This document shows, piece after piece, positions 1-9,195 of a stretch of 64,000 bases of DNA. Under the pieces are notes generated by a model. The model was not told where the DNA came from. It searched no databases and saw only the letters and a list, made by a program, of their open reading frames with translations. Where the stretch lies: the NCBI RefSeq assembly GCF_000317025.1, contig NC_019689.1, positions 3,612,024-3,676,023 of the forward strand, written 5' to 3'. Within the stretch, counting starts at the first letter, position 1, and each line of letters opens with the position of its first letter. The stretch is from Pleurocapsa sp. PCC 7327. Its GTDB lineage: Bacteria; Cyanobacteriota; Cyanobacteriia; Cyanobacteriales; Microcystaceae. Position numbers and translations under genes: made by a program.

Positions 1-209
1 GTTTTCGAGAGTCGATGTTGCCTATTTTTGAGATCTGCGTTTTCTGTCTCAATTTTATCAAGAACATAGGCGCTCAATTTTTGACGAAAACCAGGGATCG
101 CCAAAATTTTCTCACACAATTCATCCGAATAAAGTTGCAGTGCATTTTCAATTTCTTCATCAATCGATTTTTGCACTGAATTTACCCAGATTGAGGTCGA
201 GATAGTCAT
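1..209 (-). CDS. Partial hypothetical protein (N-terminal end only)
   Basis: An open minus-strand frame starts with ATG at 209 and runs off the left edge of the window, giving the first 69 codons. A strong Shine-Dalgarno sequence (AGGAAGG) lies a few bases upstream of the ATG, which supports a real gene. The visible part is hydrophilic and acidic/lysine-rich (MTISTSIWVNSVQKSIDEEI...), with no signal peptide or membrane segment. I do not recognise the family, and the product cannot be named from this fragment. Confidence 0.6.
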   Translation of the reverse strand, partial: MTISTSIWVNSVQKSIDEEIENALQLYSDELCEKILAIPGFRQKLSAYVLDKIETENADLKNRQHRLSK

Positions 210-377
210 TTCAGTTCCTTCCTGTCGTAGTCGATGCTAGAATTCACTGCTTACTTTAATTCCCCAACCTCAAAATTTTGTGAAGGAAATCGGGAAGAAA
301 TCGGGAAGAAGCCGCCAACTGCGATCGCAAAAGATTAAGCAAGCCGAGCCATAACCTGCGTCGCTTTGCAGTACTCC

Positions 378-1109
378 TTAAGGTTCCCTCAAAGCATCCC
401 GCTCGCTACCCAACTCCTCTACTAAAGTTGATTGTCGCGGCATGTTGAGTCGATAACCGATACCGTGAACCGTCTCGATTAACTGCTTGGGAGCGCCTGC
501 GGAGTTTAGTTTGTGGCGCAGGCTTTTGATATGTGCTTTGACTGTTTCTTCTGTTGGCGGTTCTTCTAAAGACCAGATGTGTTCGATAATAACGCTGCGA
601 CTGATAACCCGTCGACCATAGCGCATGAGAAGTTCTAGGATGGCATATTCTTTGGGAGTGATGTGGAGGAAACGATCGCCATAAGTAACTTCAAAGGTAC
701 TCGGATTAAGGCGCAAGCTACCCCAGGTTAAAATCGGAGGCGCACAAATCTCGCTCCTACGCAGCAAGGCTCGAATTCTTGCAAATAGCTCCGATAAATC
801 GAAAGGTTTGACGATATAGTCATCGGCTCCGGCATCTAATCCAGCAACTTTGTCGGTGCTAGCGTCGCAGGCAGTCAGAATGAGGATGGGTTTGAGAAAA
901 CCGCGATCGCGCAGCCGTTTGCACAAGCTAATACCATCTAATTTAGGCAGCATCACATCTAACAAAACGAGATCGTAGTCGATTGTTGCAATTTGCCGCC
1001 AAGCCGCTTCCCCATTTTGGACGACATCAACCGCATAGCGTTGGTTGGCAAGCGCTTCAGATAAGCTGACAGCTAGCGTTACATCATCTTCAGCCAGGAG
1101 AAATCTCAT
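378..1109 (-). CDS. OmpR/PhoB-family two-component response regulator
   Basis: This 243-residue protein has a receiver domain (about residues 1-115) followed by a winged-helix DNA-binding domain (about 127-222). The acidic pocket D8/D9, the phospho-acceptor D51 in the LLDVML strand, T79 and K101 in VKPF are all present, so the receiver should be phosphorylatable. The effector half ends in the typical VKAHIKSLRHKL...GIGYRL block of OmpR-type regulators. No histidine kinase lies beside it inside the window, so the partner and target genes are unknown. The RppA-like subgroup of cyanobacterial regulators is a possibility but is not established. It is probably a cytoplasmic transcription factor. 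Confidence 0.93.
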   Translation of the reverse strand: MRFLLAEDDVTLAVSLSEALANQRYAVDVVQNGEAAWRQIATIDYDLVLLDVMLPKLDGISLCKRLRDRGFLKPILILTACDASTDKVAGLDAGADDYIVKPFDLSELFARIRALLRRSEICAPPILTWGSLRLNPSTFEVTYGDRFLHITPKEYAILELLMRYGRRVISRSVIIEHIWSLEEPPTEETVKAHIKSLRHKLNSAGAPKQLIETVHGIGYRLNMPRQSTLVEELGSERDALREP

Positions 1110-1303
1110 GGAAGGTTTATTCTTTTGTTTTTTTGTTTTGAGTCGATTTTGAAGGCTTTACCAACTGCTCTTCCTTATCAAAATAATATACGAGGTTCTC
1201 GCTAGCGATCCGAGGTGGGGCGATCGCCAAAAATATTTTTTAACGATTAACCTCTTGCAAAATTATCCGACCTGTCGCTATAATAAGAGGCTGTTGTCAG
1301 CAA

Positions 1304-1375
1304 TCCTCGGTAGCTCAGCGGTAGAGCGGTCGGCTGTTAACCGATTGGTCGTAGGTTCGAATCCTACCCGGGGAG
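1304..1375 (+). tRNA. tRNA-Asn (GTT)
   Basis: A 72-base cloverleaf. The acceptor arm TCCTCGG pairs with CCGGGGA with one T-G wobble. The D-arm AGCTCAGCGGTAGAGC and T-arm GTTCGAATC are canonical. The anticodon loop CTGTTAA carries GTT at 1336-1338. No CCA is encoded. Confidence 0.96.
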
Positions 1376-1390
1376 TTAATAAATTAACCC

Positions 1391-1528
1391 AAATCTTGCA
1401 CTGCGATCGGTAAGCCTCATATTCCGCCAAGAAATAAATTTCTTGGCTAACAGCCCAAGTCCATTAAAATGGACTAAATTAATTCTGCTGTGAGTCTTCT
1501 TTAGAAGCGGGTCATCTCTCAGGTGCAA
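1391..1528. repeat. Dispersed multi-palindrome element, copy 1
   Basis: A non-coding stretch between the tRNA and the DUF1517 gene. It opens with AAATCTTGCAC and closes with CTCAGGTGCAAA, an imperfect inverted pair. Inside are two near-perfect palindromes, CCAAGAAATAAATTTCTTGG and AGTCCATTAAAATGGACT. The same palindromes in the same order recur near 19.9 kb (opposite strand) and 54.0 kb, which marks a dispersed repeat family rather than a local structure. Confidence 0.6.
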
Positions 1529-1565
1529 AAAATAGATTGCCGTGGAAAGATTCCCACGGCAATCT
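1524..1565 (-). terminator. Rho-independent terminator of the DUF1517 gene
   Basis: A 12-bp perfect stem AGATTGCCGTGG/CCACGGCAATCT with an 8-base loop is followed on the minus strand by CTATTTTTTG. It lies about 30 bases after the stop of the gene at 1595-2551. Confidence 0.85.
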
Positions 1566-1594
1566 GTCAGAATCTATTCAATTGATAGCTTAAA

Positions 1595-2551
1595 TTAAAC
1601 TAGCTTCAAATTGGGATATTCAGCCAAGATGTCCTCAGAGGTTAGAGTATCTCCTTGTGCTTGAGGAGTCCAGAGAACCTCGACGGCTAGCAGGCGATCG
1701 CTGCCGATTCCCCCAATTTGTTGCAATGCTTGGCGTAAATCTTCAGAATCGTTAATCTTGGGCAGTTCGAGTTTTCCTTCAACACCGACTAGAATGGTGA
1801 CGACGATGTAGTCCCCAGAACCGTTGCCTGTTTGGGCTAGTTGTCCCTGTCCTTCTAAGAGAGCCGTTGGCGAGGCTTGTCTGAGTTGGTTATTGACGTT
1901 TGAGAGCGTTTCTGAGGTAAATTTGCTCCGTTCTGCCAAGTCTAGCTGATTGAATTTTGCTTCTGCTGACTCTAAGGTAGTTTGATAGGATTCCGTAGCG
2001 CCGTAAACCCAATATTCGGGATGGCGTAGCAAGGCTAGGCTGGCTTCTTGGAGAACCAGAACGCGCCCCGCAGCCGAATTAGTATCTGCGCTCAAGGCGA
2101 TTTCATTCAATTCTCTCTGCAAACCACGGGCATTAGCGAATAACCCGACTTGTACCTTAGCAACAGAAATTTTAGGACTGCCGTACTCGAAGGAAGTTCC
2201 ATCTCCTTGCATGCTGGTACTGCGAAAGCTTCTTACGAGAAAGTTGGCGATCGCAATAAAGATCAGAATGGTAAACAGTCCCCCAAAGCCGCCGCCAAAG
2301 CCGAAGAAAGGCAACAAAAAGGGAAATCCAATACCGCCGCCATAGCCGTAGCCATAACCGGGCGAACTATAGCCGCCTCCAGGAGGGGCATAGGTTCGGC
2401 TGGGAGCGCGGAAGGAACCGCCGCCGATTCTACCGCCACTGCGGGCAGCCAAGGCAGTACTTGCATTGCCAAAAACTAAGGTGAGAACCAGTCCCAGAGC
2501 TATCAGGGATTTTAAAAGAGATTTTATTTTGGGAAATCGTTGTTTAGACAT
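1595..2551 (-). CDS. DUF1517 family membrane protein
   Basis: This 318-residue protein has an N-terminal signal-like segment (about residues 12-35, ending TALA). A glycine/tyrosine-rich linker follows, then a hydrophobic stretch (about 75-107, FPFLLPFF...TILIFIAIANFLV) and a soluble C-terminal domain rich in helices. The overall plan and the soluble part match DUF1517, a family shared by cyanobacteria and plastids whose biochemical role is not settled. It is predicted to be membrane-anchored at the thylakoid or plasma membrane. It stands alone, with its own terminator just downstream. The glycine-rich region is low complexity, so only the C-terminal domain should be used for homology. Confidence 0.85.
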   Translation of the reverse strand: MSKQRFPKIKSLLKSLIALGLVLTLVFGNASTALAARSGGRIGGGSFRAPSRTYAPPGGGYSSPGYGYGYGGGIGFPFLLPFFGFGGGFGGLFTILIFIAIANFLVRSFRSTSMQGDGTSFEYGSPKISVAKVQVGLFANARGLQRELNEIALSADTNSAAGRVLVLQEASLALLRHPEYWVYGATESYQTTLESAEAKFNQLDLAERSKFTSETLSNVNNQLRQASPTALLEGQGQLAQTGNGSGDYIVVTILVGVEGKLELPKINDSEDLRQALQQIGGIGSDRLLAVEVLWTPQAQGDTLTSEDILAEYPNLKLV

Positions 2552-2730
2552 GGGAATACTTTGGTTGTCTACGCTCGGTTCATACTTTAGCGACTTAGAT
2601 CGATACCAGTCTCGTTTCGCTAAAGATTTTTAAGAATAAATGTTTACCCAACTGGCAGTGTAACAACTTGTATCTTTTAATGTATCCCACCTAGCACTAT
2701 AAATACGAGCGATCGCAGGTGAGGAAATCT

Positions 2731-5700
2731 TCACTCAATGGTACGGTTCTCTCTTTGAAGCTTGTGCAAATAAGCGATCGCCTTTTGATAATTCGCTCCC
2801 TGTCCTTGTTGCTGGTACAAAAACACGGCTTGCTGACAATCTTTTAGCGCTAAGGAGCGATCGCCCAATTCAGCATAACATTGACTGCGATAGAAGTAAG
2901 CAGCTGCATGAGTCGGCATTCCCTCGATAATTCGCTCGAGATCCCGAATAGCTTCCCGAAAATTGCCTAAATTGGCGTAAACTCTGGCTCGATTATAAAG
3001 CACCCCCCTATGATAAGGGTCGATCTCCAGCGCTCGGTTGAAATAGTCGAGGGCAGCCTGAAAATCTTGTCCTTCTAACTTGAGTATGCCTTGCTTGTTC
3101 CATTCGGTTGCCTCCCGATTCCAAACGTGCTTTTGACAGACCTGGCAAGCTTGCTTTTCTATCTCGGTTTGAGGATTTTTGAAGGCGGGATGATAGCGCA
3201 AGCGATCGCAGCAAACTTGCAACCAACTCCGCCAACCACCGCCGCGCCACAAATACACTTTTCCATTCAAACTGCTGCCGACCAGAATTTGTCCGTTGGA
3301 ACTGAAAGCCACTGAGGTAGCTTCACTTTTGTAAATCTCGAAGGGTTGAGCGATGGGATTGCCTGAGAGATCCCATAGCCTAATCGTTCCGTCGCCGCCG
3401 CCGCTGACAATTGTCTGTCCGTCTGGATTGAAGGCAACTGAAGTGACGTAACTTTCATGACCCCGAAACGGTTCGCCAATGGGATTGCCTGAGAGATCCC
3501 ATAGCCTAATCGTTCCGTCGCCGCCGCCGCTGACAATTACCTGTCCGTCTGGACTGAAAGCCACCGAATTAACCCGTTCCCGATGACCCTGAAAGGGACG
3601 AGCGATGAGGTTGCCCTTCAAATCCCACAGGCGGATGGTTTTGTCCCAACTGCCGCTAGCGATTTTCTCTCCATCAGGACTGAAGACAACTGAGGTGACA
3701 TCTCCTTCGTGACCTCGAAAGGGACGAGCGATGAGGTTGCCCTTCAAATCCCACAGGCGGATGGTCTTATCCCAACTGCCGCTAGCGATTTTCTCTCCAT
3801 CGGGACTGAAAGCTACCGAGGTAACGTCATTTTCGTGACCCTGGAAAGGTCGGGCGATGGGGTTGCTTGCCAGATTCCACAAGCGGATAGTCCTGTCCCA
3901 ACTCCCGCTAGCAATTGTTTGTCCGTCGGGACTGAAGGCAACTGAGGTGACATCCCCCGCGTGACCTCGAAGCGGTTGACCGATGGGATTGCCTGAGAGA
4001 TCCCACAACCTGACCGTTCCGTCGCCTCCTCCAGTTGCAAATATCTCCTCTTTGCCCTCTTTATCAACCGGGGTGGGACTAAAAGCCACTGACCAGACGG
4101 AAACTTCGTGCCCTTGGATAGGTCGATGAAGAGCATTGCCTCGGAGATCCCACAACCGCACGCTTTTGTCCGTACTGGCGCTGGTAACTGTTTGTCCGTC
4201 TGGACTGAAGGCAAGCGAACGCACGGAACTCGTGTGACCTCGAAGCGGTTGACCGATGGGGTTGCCTGAGAGATCCCACAACCGAACTACTTTGTCGCTA
4301 CTCCCGCTAGCGATTAATTTTCCTTCAGGGTCGAACGCGATCGCGATAACATAATCCTCATGACCGCGAAAAGGACGACCGATCGTTTTGCCTTGCAAAT
4401 CCCACAACCGAACTGTCGTATCCCAACTGCCGCTAGCGATTTTCTCTCCATCGGGACTAAAAGCGACGGCAGCGACTTTATCTTCATGACCCCGAAACGG
4501 TTCGCCGATGGAATCGCCAAAAAGATCCCACAACCTCACCGTTCCGTCGCCGCCACCGCTGACGATTGTCTGTCCGTCGGGACTAAAGGCAACCGAGGTA
4601 ACATCTCCTTCGTGTCCTTCAAATGGCAGACCGATGGGGTTGCCTTGCCGATCCCACAATCGAACCGTTCCGTCGCCGCCACCGCTGACGATTGTCTGTC
4701 CGTCGGGACTAAAGGCAACCGAGGTGACATCCCCTTGGTGACCTAAGAAAGGGCGAGCGATCGCGTTTCCTTCGAGGTTCCACAGTCGAACCGTTCCGTC
4801 GCCGCTGCCGCTGACAATTGTCTGTCCGTCGGGACTAAAGGCAACCGAGGTGACATCCCCTTCATGCCCTCTAAAAGGTTGACCGATGGCGTTGCCTTGC
4901 CGATCCCACAGGCGCAAGGTTTTATCCCAGCTTCCGCTGACGATTATTTGTCCGTCAGGACTGACGGCAACTGCCTTGACTCTATCGTCGTGCCCTTGGA
5001 ATATATTTTGCTCTCTTGCGATTTCCATCGCACTGTTTAGACAGGTTTGCACGACGGGAAGCATCTGCTGCGGAAATTTATCTGCATTTTCTCCTGTTGT
5101 TTGAATGGCCAACACTAGACCTTCTAGCGGTCGAACGGGCAATAAATTTTGCGCTCTCGCTGCTTGCTCTCGCAGCTTGGTTTCATCAAGTATCCGATTT
5201 AACTGTTGAATTTGTGTTTCTTTTGACTTCAGCGCCTGATTTTGCCGGGCGAGACTTGCGTCGAGAAATCGATCTTCGTCGGGACTCAAACCATCCACGG
5301 CTAAATTAAATAACCAAGTATTTCTCAGTTCGCAAGCTTTCTCTAATTTAGATCCATACCAAAGTTTTGTATTGGCTTGCTCTCGATCCTCTTGAGACAA
5401 AATTTTCCAGGCATCTGCTGCTTCAGTTAGTTGTTTTTTGATGACCAAAACTTGACGAGCTTCTTCTAACCAATCTCTCAGAAATTTCCACCGATGCAGC
5501 AAGGTTTCATGGATAATTTCTACTGAGTTCGTAGCGCGATCGCAGGTTAACAAATTCCCTTCAATTAGTTGTACGATCGCCGTTTGACTGATTTCATCAT
5601 TGAAGTTAGATAGTTCTGCTCTTTGACTAACGGCAATTCCCTCGCGCCCCGATTCTTCTACATCGACAATCTTTACTAGCTTTAAAAAAATTTTCTTGGC

Positions 5701-6726
5701 GGCTATTTGTTCTAATTTAGAGAGACTATTATAGACTCGATTCGATTGATTTTGTAATGCCTTTTCAATCTTACCTAATTGCCTATAAGTGCTTAGTTTT
5801 AAAGTTCGCTTGTCAAGATCTTCACTGTGCCAAAGTAAGTTGAGTGCGTGTTGTAATAGAGGTAAAGAGTAGTTATACTCTCTAATGTCCTTAAGAATTT
5901 CTGACACTAATTCCTCTTCAAAAATTACTCCGTTTCTGGCAGCGGGTTGCTCGATCGCTAAACGCAGAGAGTTGGGGTCTATATTGGCGATCGCTCGAAT
6001 ATTTTTTCGATCTATTGTTATGTCTAAAAATTGAGGATAAGCACTGATTTTGTCTAAAAATTCGGTTTTGATTGCTAGAATAATTTTTATTTTGACAAAA
6101 CTTTCAGACGTACGATCGAGATGATTATAGAGATGAATTAAACTATCAATAAATTTATCGGTCTTTTCGGTAGCACTAATCGTCAAGAGTTCTTCAAAGC
6201 GATCGATAAAAATAAGCCAGTAACTTCCATCATTTCTGGCTTGTAGGACTTGAAAAAATTTGCTCAGACCATCGACTTCTTCTCTAAGAATCAGTTCGGC
6301 TTCTTCTGGATTGCAATTTTGTCGAACGAGTGCCTTAAATAACGATACAAAAGGATTGCGATTGGGGTAACAAATAACCTCAATAAATTTTGACGGTAAA
6401 TTGTTTCTAATTCTAGGAAGCAACCCCGCTTGAATGACTGATGTTTTCCCACTTCCCGAAGCTCCCAAAAGTAAAATTAAGTTTTTTTTGCATAACTCTT
6501 CGAGTAAGTGAAAAGTTAATTTATCTCGACCGAAAAAATAATCGCAATCTTTGGCTGTGAATGGCTTTAATCCTTTATAAGGCGAAGTCGAAATTAAAGG
6601 TCTACTTTTAATTTGCTCGGCAGAAATATCTAGAATCGGTGTTGGCGAAAAATGAAAAACATTCTGACCATCGCTGAGAGTAATAGTTTGGTTATGAAAC
6701 TGAGGATTGGTTGACTTCCAAGCCAT
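2731..6726 (-). CDS. STAND-type NTPase with 14 WD40 repeats and C-terminal TPRs
   Basis: A 1331-residue protein. It starts with a short unique segment, then the PYKGLKPF...FFGRD lead-in typical of novel STAND NTPases and a P-loop GASGSGKTS with the lysine at residue 94. A Walker-B-like strand (WLIFIDRFEELL) follows around residues 169-181. After a helical region (about 430-575) come 14 WD40 units (about 577-1190), enough for two seven-bladed propellers, and then TPR-like repeats (about 1230-1325). STAND NTPases are signal-responsive switches, and in cyanobacteria such proteins are often orphan regulators. Some relatives act in phage defence or programmed death. No effector domain is recognisable at the N-terminus, so the output is unknown. 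It is a single gene with no obvious operon partner. Confidence 0.88.
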   Translation of the reverse strand: MAWKSTNPQFHNQTITLSDGQNVFHFSPTPILDISAEQIKSRPLISTSPYKGLKPFTAKDCDYFFGRDKLTFHLLEELCKKNLILLLGASGSGKTSVIQAGLLPRIRNNLPSKFIEVICYPNRNPFVSLFKALVRQNCNPEEAELILREEVDGLSKFFQVLQARNDGSYWLIFIDRFEELLTISATEKTDKFIDSLIHLYNHLDRTSESFVKIKIILAIKTEFLDKISAYPQFLDITIDRKNIRAIANIDPNSLRLAIEQPAARNGVIFEEELVSEILKDIREYNYSLPLLQHALNLLWHSEDLDKRTLKLSTYRQLGKIEKALQNQSNRVYNSLSKLEQIAAKKIFLKLVKIVDVEESGREGIAVSQRAELSNFNDEISQTAIVQLIEGNLLTCDRATNSVEIIHETLLHRWKFLRDWLEEARQVLVIKKQLTEAADAWKILSQEDREQANTKLWYGSKLEKACELRNTWLFNLAVDGLSPDEDRFLDASLARQNQALKSKETQIQQLNRILDETKLREQAARAQNLLPVRPLEGLVLAIQTTGENADKFPQQMLPVVQTCLNSAMEIAREQNIFQGHDDRVKAVAVSPDGQIIVSGSWDKTLRLWDRQGNAIGQPFRGHEGDVTSVAFSPDGQTIVSGSGDGTVRLWNLEGNAIARPFLGHQGDVTSVAFSPDGQTIVSGGGDGTVRLWDRQGNPIGLPFEGHEGDVTSVAFSPDGQTIVSGGGDGTVRLWDLFGDSIGEPFRGHEDKVAAVAFSPDGEKIASGSWDTTVRLWDLQGKTIGRPFRGHEDYVIAIAFDPEGKLIASGSSDKVVRLWDLSGNPIGQPLRGHTSSVRSLAFSPDGQTVTSASTDKSVRLWDLRGNALHRPIQGHEVSVWSVAFSPTPVDKEGKEEIFATGGGDGTVRLWDLSGNPIGQPLRGHAGDVTSVAFSPDGQTIASGSWDRTIRLWNLASNPIARPFQGHENDVTSVAFSPDGEKIASGSWDKTIRLWDLKGNLIARPFRGHEGDVTSVVFSPDGEKIASGSWDKTIRLWDLKGNLIARPFQGHRERVNSVAFSPDGQVIVSGGGDGTIRLWDLSGNPIGEPFRGHESYVTSVAFNPDGQTIVSGGGDGTIRLWDLSGNPIAQPFEIYKSEATSVAFSSNGQILVGSSLNGKVYLWRGGGWRSWLQVCCDRLRYHPAFKNPQTEIEKQACQVCQKHVWNREATEWNKQGILKLEGQDFQAALDYFNRALEIDPYHRGVLYNRARVYANLGNFREAIRDLERIIEGMPTHAAAYFYRSQCYAELGDRSLALKDCQQAVFLYQQQGQGANYQKAIAYLHKLQRENRTIE
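3250..4985 (-). repeat. Tandem WD40-coding units, period about 126 bp
   Basis: The middle of the STAND gene is a chain of units about 126 bases (42 codons) long. Some neighbours are almost identical at DNA level: the units beginning near 3595 and 3721 share long exact blocks such as GGGACGAGCGATGAGG. One unit (near 4040) carries a lysine/glutamate-rich insertion. Such identity at synonymous positions indicates recent unit duplication or gene conversion. Confidence 0.85.
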
Positions 6727-6982
6727 AGCTGGTTCTAGTAAATTTTAGGTTTGCAGGATTCTGGAGCTATTGCAGTTAATATTTGCCACAAATACCAAAT
6801 TACGAATTTTTAATTGTTAATTGAAATATATTCTCTTGCTTGCAATGCGAACCAATCGCGATCGCAAACTCGCCCAACTAAAACTTCTCCAACGGTCGGA
6901 ATGGATAAAACGGTGGCGATCGCTTTTTGAGGGTTTCATGATTTTTATTGTTGCAGCTCTTAAATTTATTAGAGCGCAAGAA

Positions 6983-7813
6983 TTAGCCAATCGAACAACC
7001 GAGACTCTGAGCGGTATTGTTGCGCGTGTAAGCATTCCAAGTTCCTAACTCTTGGGCAGAACGACTGCACAGCATCGCTTTTGTTTCTTCGCTCAATCCT
7101 TGAACTAGCGTAAAATCGGCTCCAGCAATACTCTGCAATTGTTCTAAACTTGCATTTGTCAAATCGGCGGCTCGCAAATCCGCTCCCTGTAATTCTGCCC
7201 CAATCAGTCGAGCATTCCGTAAATAGGCTCCGGTGAGAAAAGCCCCTTGAAGATTAGCTCCGCTCAGAGCTGCTCCTGCCAAATTCGCCCCCGTTAAATC
7301 TGCGCCGCTGAGGTAAGCGCCTCGTAGGTTCGCCCCTCGCAGATCTGCCTCTCTGAGATTAGCCGTGTTGAGAAACGCGCCGCCTAAATTGGCTCCCGGT
7401 CCAACTGCACCAGAATTTTTGTAAGCAAATCCTTCAGTCCAAACGGTTTGAGAATCGTATCTAGCTAGTTGTAGCCTAGCACCTTCGAGTCGAGCATCTT
7501 TGAGATTGCATTGCTCTAGGCGAGCGCGAAATAAGTAACTATCTTCTAAATTAGCGCCTTCTAGGTTGGTGTTAATTAAATTCGCCCCCCGCAAGTCGGC
7601 GCCTTTGAGATTAGCGTTGCTGAGATTAGCGCCGTTGATGTGAGCGCCAATTAAGTTAGCCCCCCTTAAATCGACACCAGACAAATTCATCTCGGTGAAA
7701 TCCATTCCCTGTAGGTTGGCATTGGCAAGACTTTTACCTTGCTTGAGGGTTTGTAAGATATCGCTAGATAAAGAATTCCAAGAACGGGAAGAGAACTGTT
7801 TGTGAATGGTCAT
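6983..7813 (-). CDS. Pentapeptide-repeat protein
   Basis: About 276 residues if read from the ATG at 7813 (MTIHKQFSS). An in-frame start 30 bases further upstream at 7843 is also possible but gives a hydrophobic prefix unlike the family. From about residue 30 the protein is built of A(D/N)LXX pentapeptides (ANLQG, ADLRG, ANLSG) in two blocks. A non-repeat segment of about 30 residues (SQTVWTEGFAYKNSGAVGPG) lies between them. The blocks predict right-handed quadrilateral beta-helices. The C-terminal tail after the repeats (about 60 residues) is helical. Pentapeptide proteins are numerous in cyanobacteria and mostly of unknown function. There is no signal peptide from the 7813 start, so a cytoplasmic location is likely. 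Confidence 0.85.
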   Translation of the reverse strand: MTIHKQFSSRSWNSLSSDILQTLKQGKSLANANLQGMDFTEMNLSGVDLRGANLIGAHINGANLSNANLKGADLRGANLINTNLEGANLEDSYLFRARLEQCNLKDARLEGARLQLARYDSQTVWTEGFAYKNSGAVGPGANLGGAFLNTANLREADLRGANLRGAYLSGADLTGANLAGAALSGANLQGAFLTGAYLRNARLIGAELQGADLRAADLTNASLEQLQSIAGADFTLVQGLSEETKAMLCSRSAQELGTWNAYTRNNTAQSLGCSIG

Positions 7814-7895
7814 AAAGTTTATCTGAAGGATGATTGATGTCAATTATCCTAAAATTTGTGCGATCGCGACCCTGAGTTTTATTGATTTTCTTATA

Positions 7896-8993
7896 CTAAA
7901 GCTCGTTTACCTTTAGCTTAACTAACTCCGCAATCTCGACTGCGAACTCCGAACTCGGTAAAATCGAGCCATCGGGTGCTTCGAGGACAAATCCGGCATC
8001 GCGGAGCATTTCTAAGTCAGCACGAGCAGCTTGTCCGGCAGTAGTCAGATAATCGCCAATAAAGATAGAATTGGCTGGATATAAACCTAAAGGTTGAAGC
8101 GATCGCAAATGCACTTCCCTTCCTCCTGCAATTCTAATCTCTTGAGAAGGAAGGAGAAAGCGAAACAGACACAGAATTCGCAAACAGCGACGCGGGTTTA
8201 ATTGTTGCACCTTGCCGAGGGGAGTTCCCGAAATGGGAATGAGAAAGTTAATCGGAACGCTAGTAACTTGCAACTCCCGCAGAGAAAGCGCCAAGTCGAT
8301 GATATCGTCGTCTGATTCTCCCATACCGACAATTCCGCCGGAACAGGTTGTAATGCCTGCTGTTTGGACATTTTTTACCGTGGTGACGCGATCGCTAAAC
8401 GTATGAGTAGTGCATATATTAGGATGGTAGTTTTCTGAAGTATTTAGGTTATGATTGATGCGATCGACTCCTGCCTCTGCTAGACGATGGGCTTGCTCTT
8501 GACTCAGGAGTCCCAGACATGCGCAGACTTTGAGGTCGTGTTTGCGTTTGATCTGGCGCACTGCCTCTAGAACTTTAGTAAAGACGGACTCGCTCGGAGA
8601 ACGTCCCGAAATAACAAAACAAAACGTTCCTGCCTTTAATTGTGCCGCGCGATCGGCAGCAGCGAGAATTTTTTCCTGTGCTAGCAGGGGGTATTTTTCG
8701 ATTTCTGCTGTCGAAATTTTCGATTGAGAACAGTAATGACAATCCTCTGGACATAAGCCACTCTGAGCATTGAGTAAAAAATGCAGCCGTACTCGATTTC
8801 CCCAATAGTGACGGCGCACGCAGTAAGCTGCTGCAAGCTGTTCGAGTAAAACCTCATCGGGTGCTTGCAAGACTGCTTGTGCTTCTTGACGGGTTAGGAG
8901 TTCGCCTCTCAGAGCGCGATCGGCTAGACGATTCCAATCGGGTAAATTACCAGAGAATTCTGTCATGGGTGTTTGATTGCTTTCAGGGGACAA
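7896..8993 (-). CDS. bioB: Biotin synthase
   Basis: This 365-residue radical-SAM enzyme inserts sulfur into dethiobiotin in the last step of biotin synthesis. The radical-SAM cluster motif [13 protein letters not shown] gives C81, C85 and C88. The downstream [24 protein letters not shown] and ISGTPL blocks are those of BioB. The tail [21 protein letters not shown] agrees. An internal ATG at residue 10 is an alternative start. Another biotin gene, bioF, lies 22 kb away, so the pathway genes are scattered, as is usual in cyanobacteria. Confidence 0.96.
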   Translation of the reverse strand: MSPESNQTPMTEFSGNLPDWNRLADRALRGELLTRQEAQAVLQAPDEVLLEQLAAAYCVRRHYWGNRVRLHFLLNAQSGLCPEDCHYCSQSKISTAEIEKYPLLAQEKILAAADRAAQLKAGTFCFVISGRSPSESVFTKVLEAVRQIKRKHDLKVCACLGLLSQEQAHRLAEAGVDRINHNLNTSENYHPNICTTHTFSDRVTTVKNVQTAGITTCSGGIVGMGESDDDIIDLALSLRELQVTSVPINFLIPISGTPLGKVQQLNPRRCLRILCLFRFLLPSQEIRIAGGREVHLRSLQPLGLYPANSIFIGDYLTTAGQAARADLEMLRDAGFVLEAPDGSILPSSEFAVEIAELVKLKVNEL

Positions 8994-9195
8994 GTATTAT
9001 TAATTGTTCTACTACAGATGGAGTTTGTCTACTCATACAAAATCCTTGTTCAAAATATCTATGCGCCCAAATCTCCAGCAGCGTATTATTTTGGCTATTT
9101 TGCTTTTCTTGAGTACGAGCTAACGATAAAGTAGATCCGAAACTTAAGTCTCGAAAAAATCCAAATTATCGAAGAGAGGACTTATATTAAGTAAA

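Noticed and set aside
3250-4985. Several long antisense frames across the WD40 repeats
   Set aside because: They recur with the repeat period, have no start signals and arise because the repeated codons leave the opposite strand free of stops.
6821-7048. Plus-strand frame of 75 codons in the spacer beside the pentapeptide gene
   Set aside because: It needs a TTG start, lacks a ribosome site, overlaps the 3' end of the pentapeptide gene on the other strand and resembles no family.
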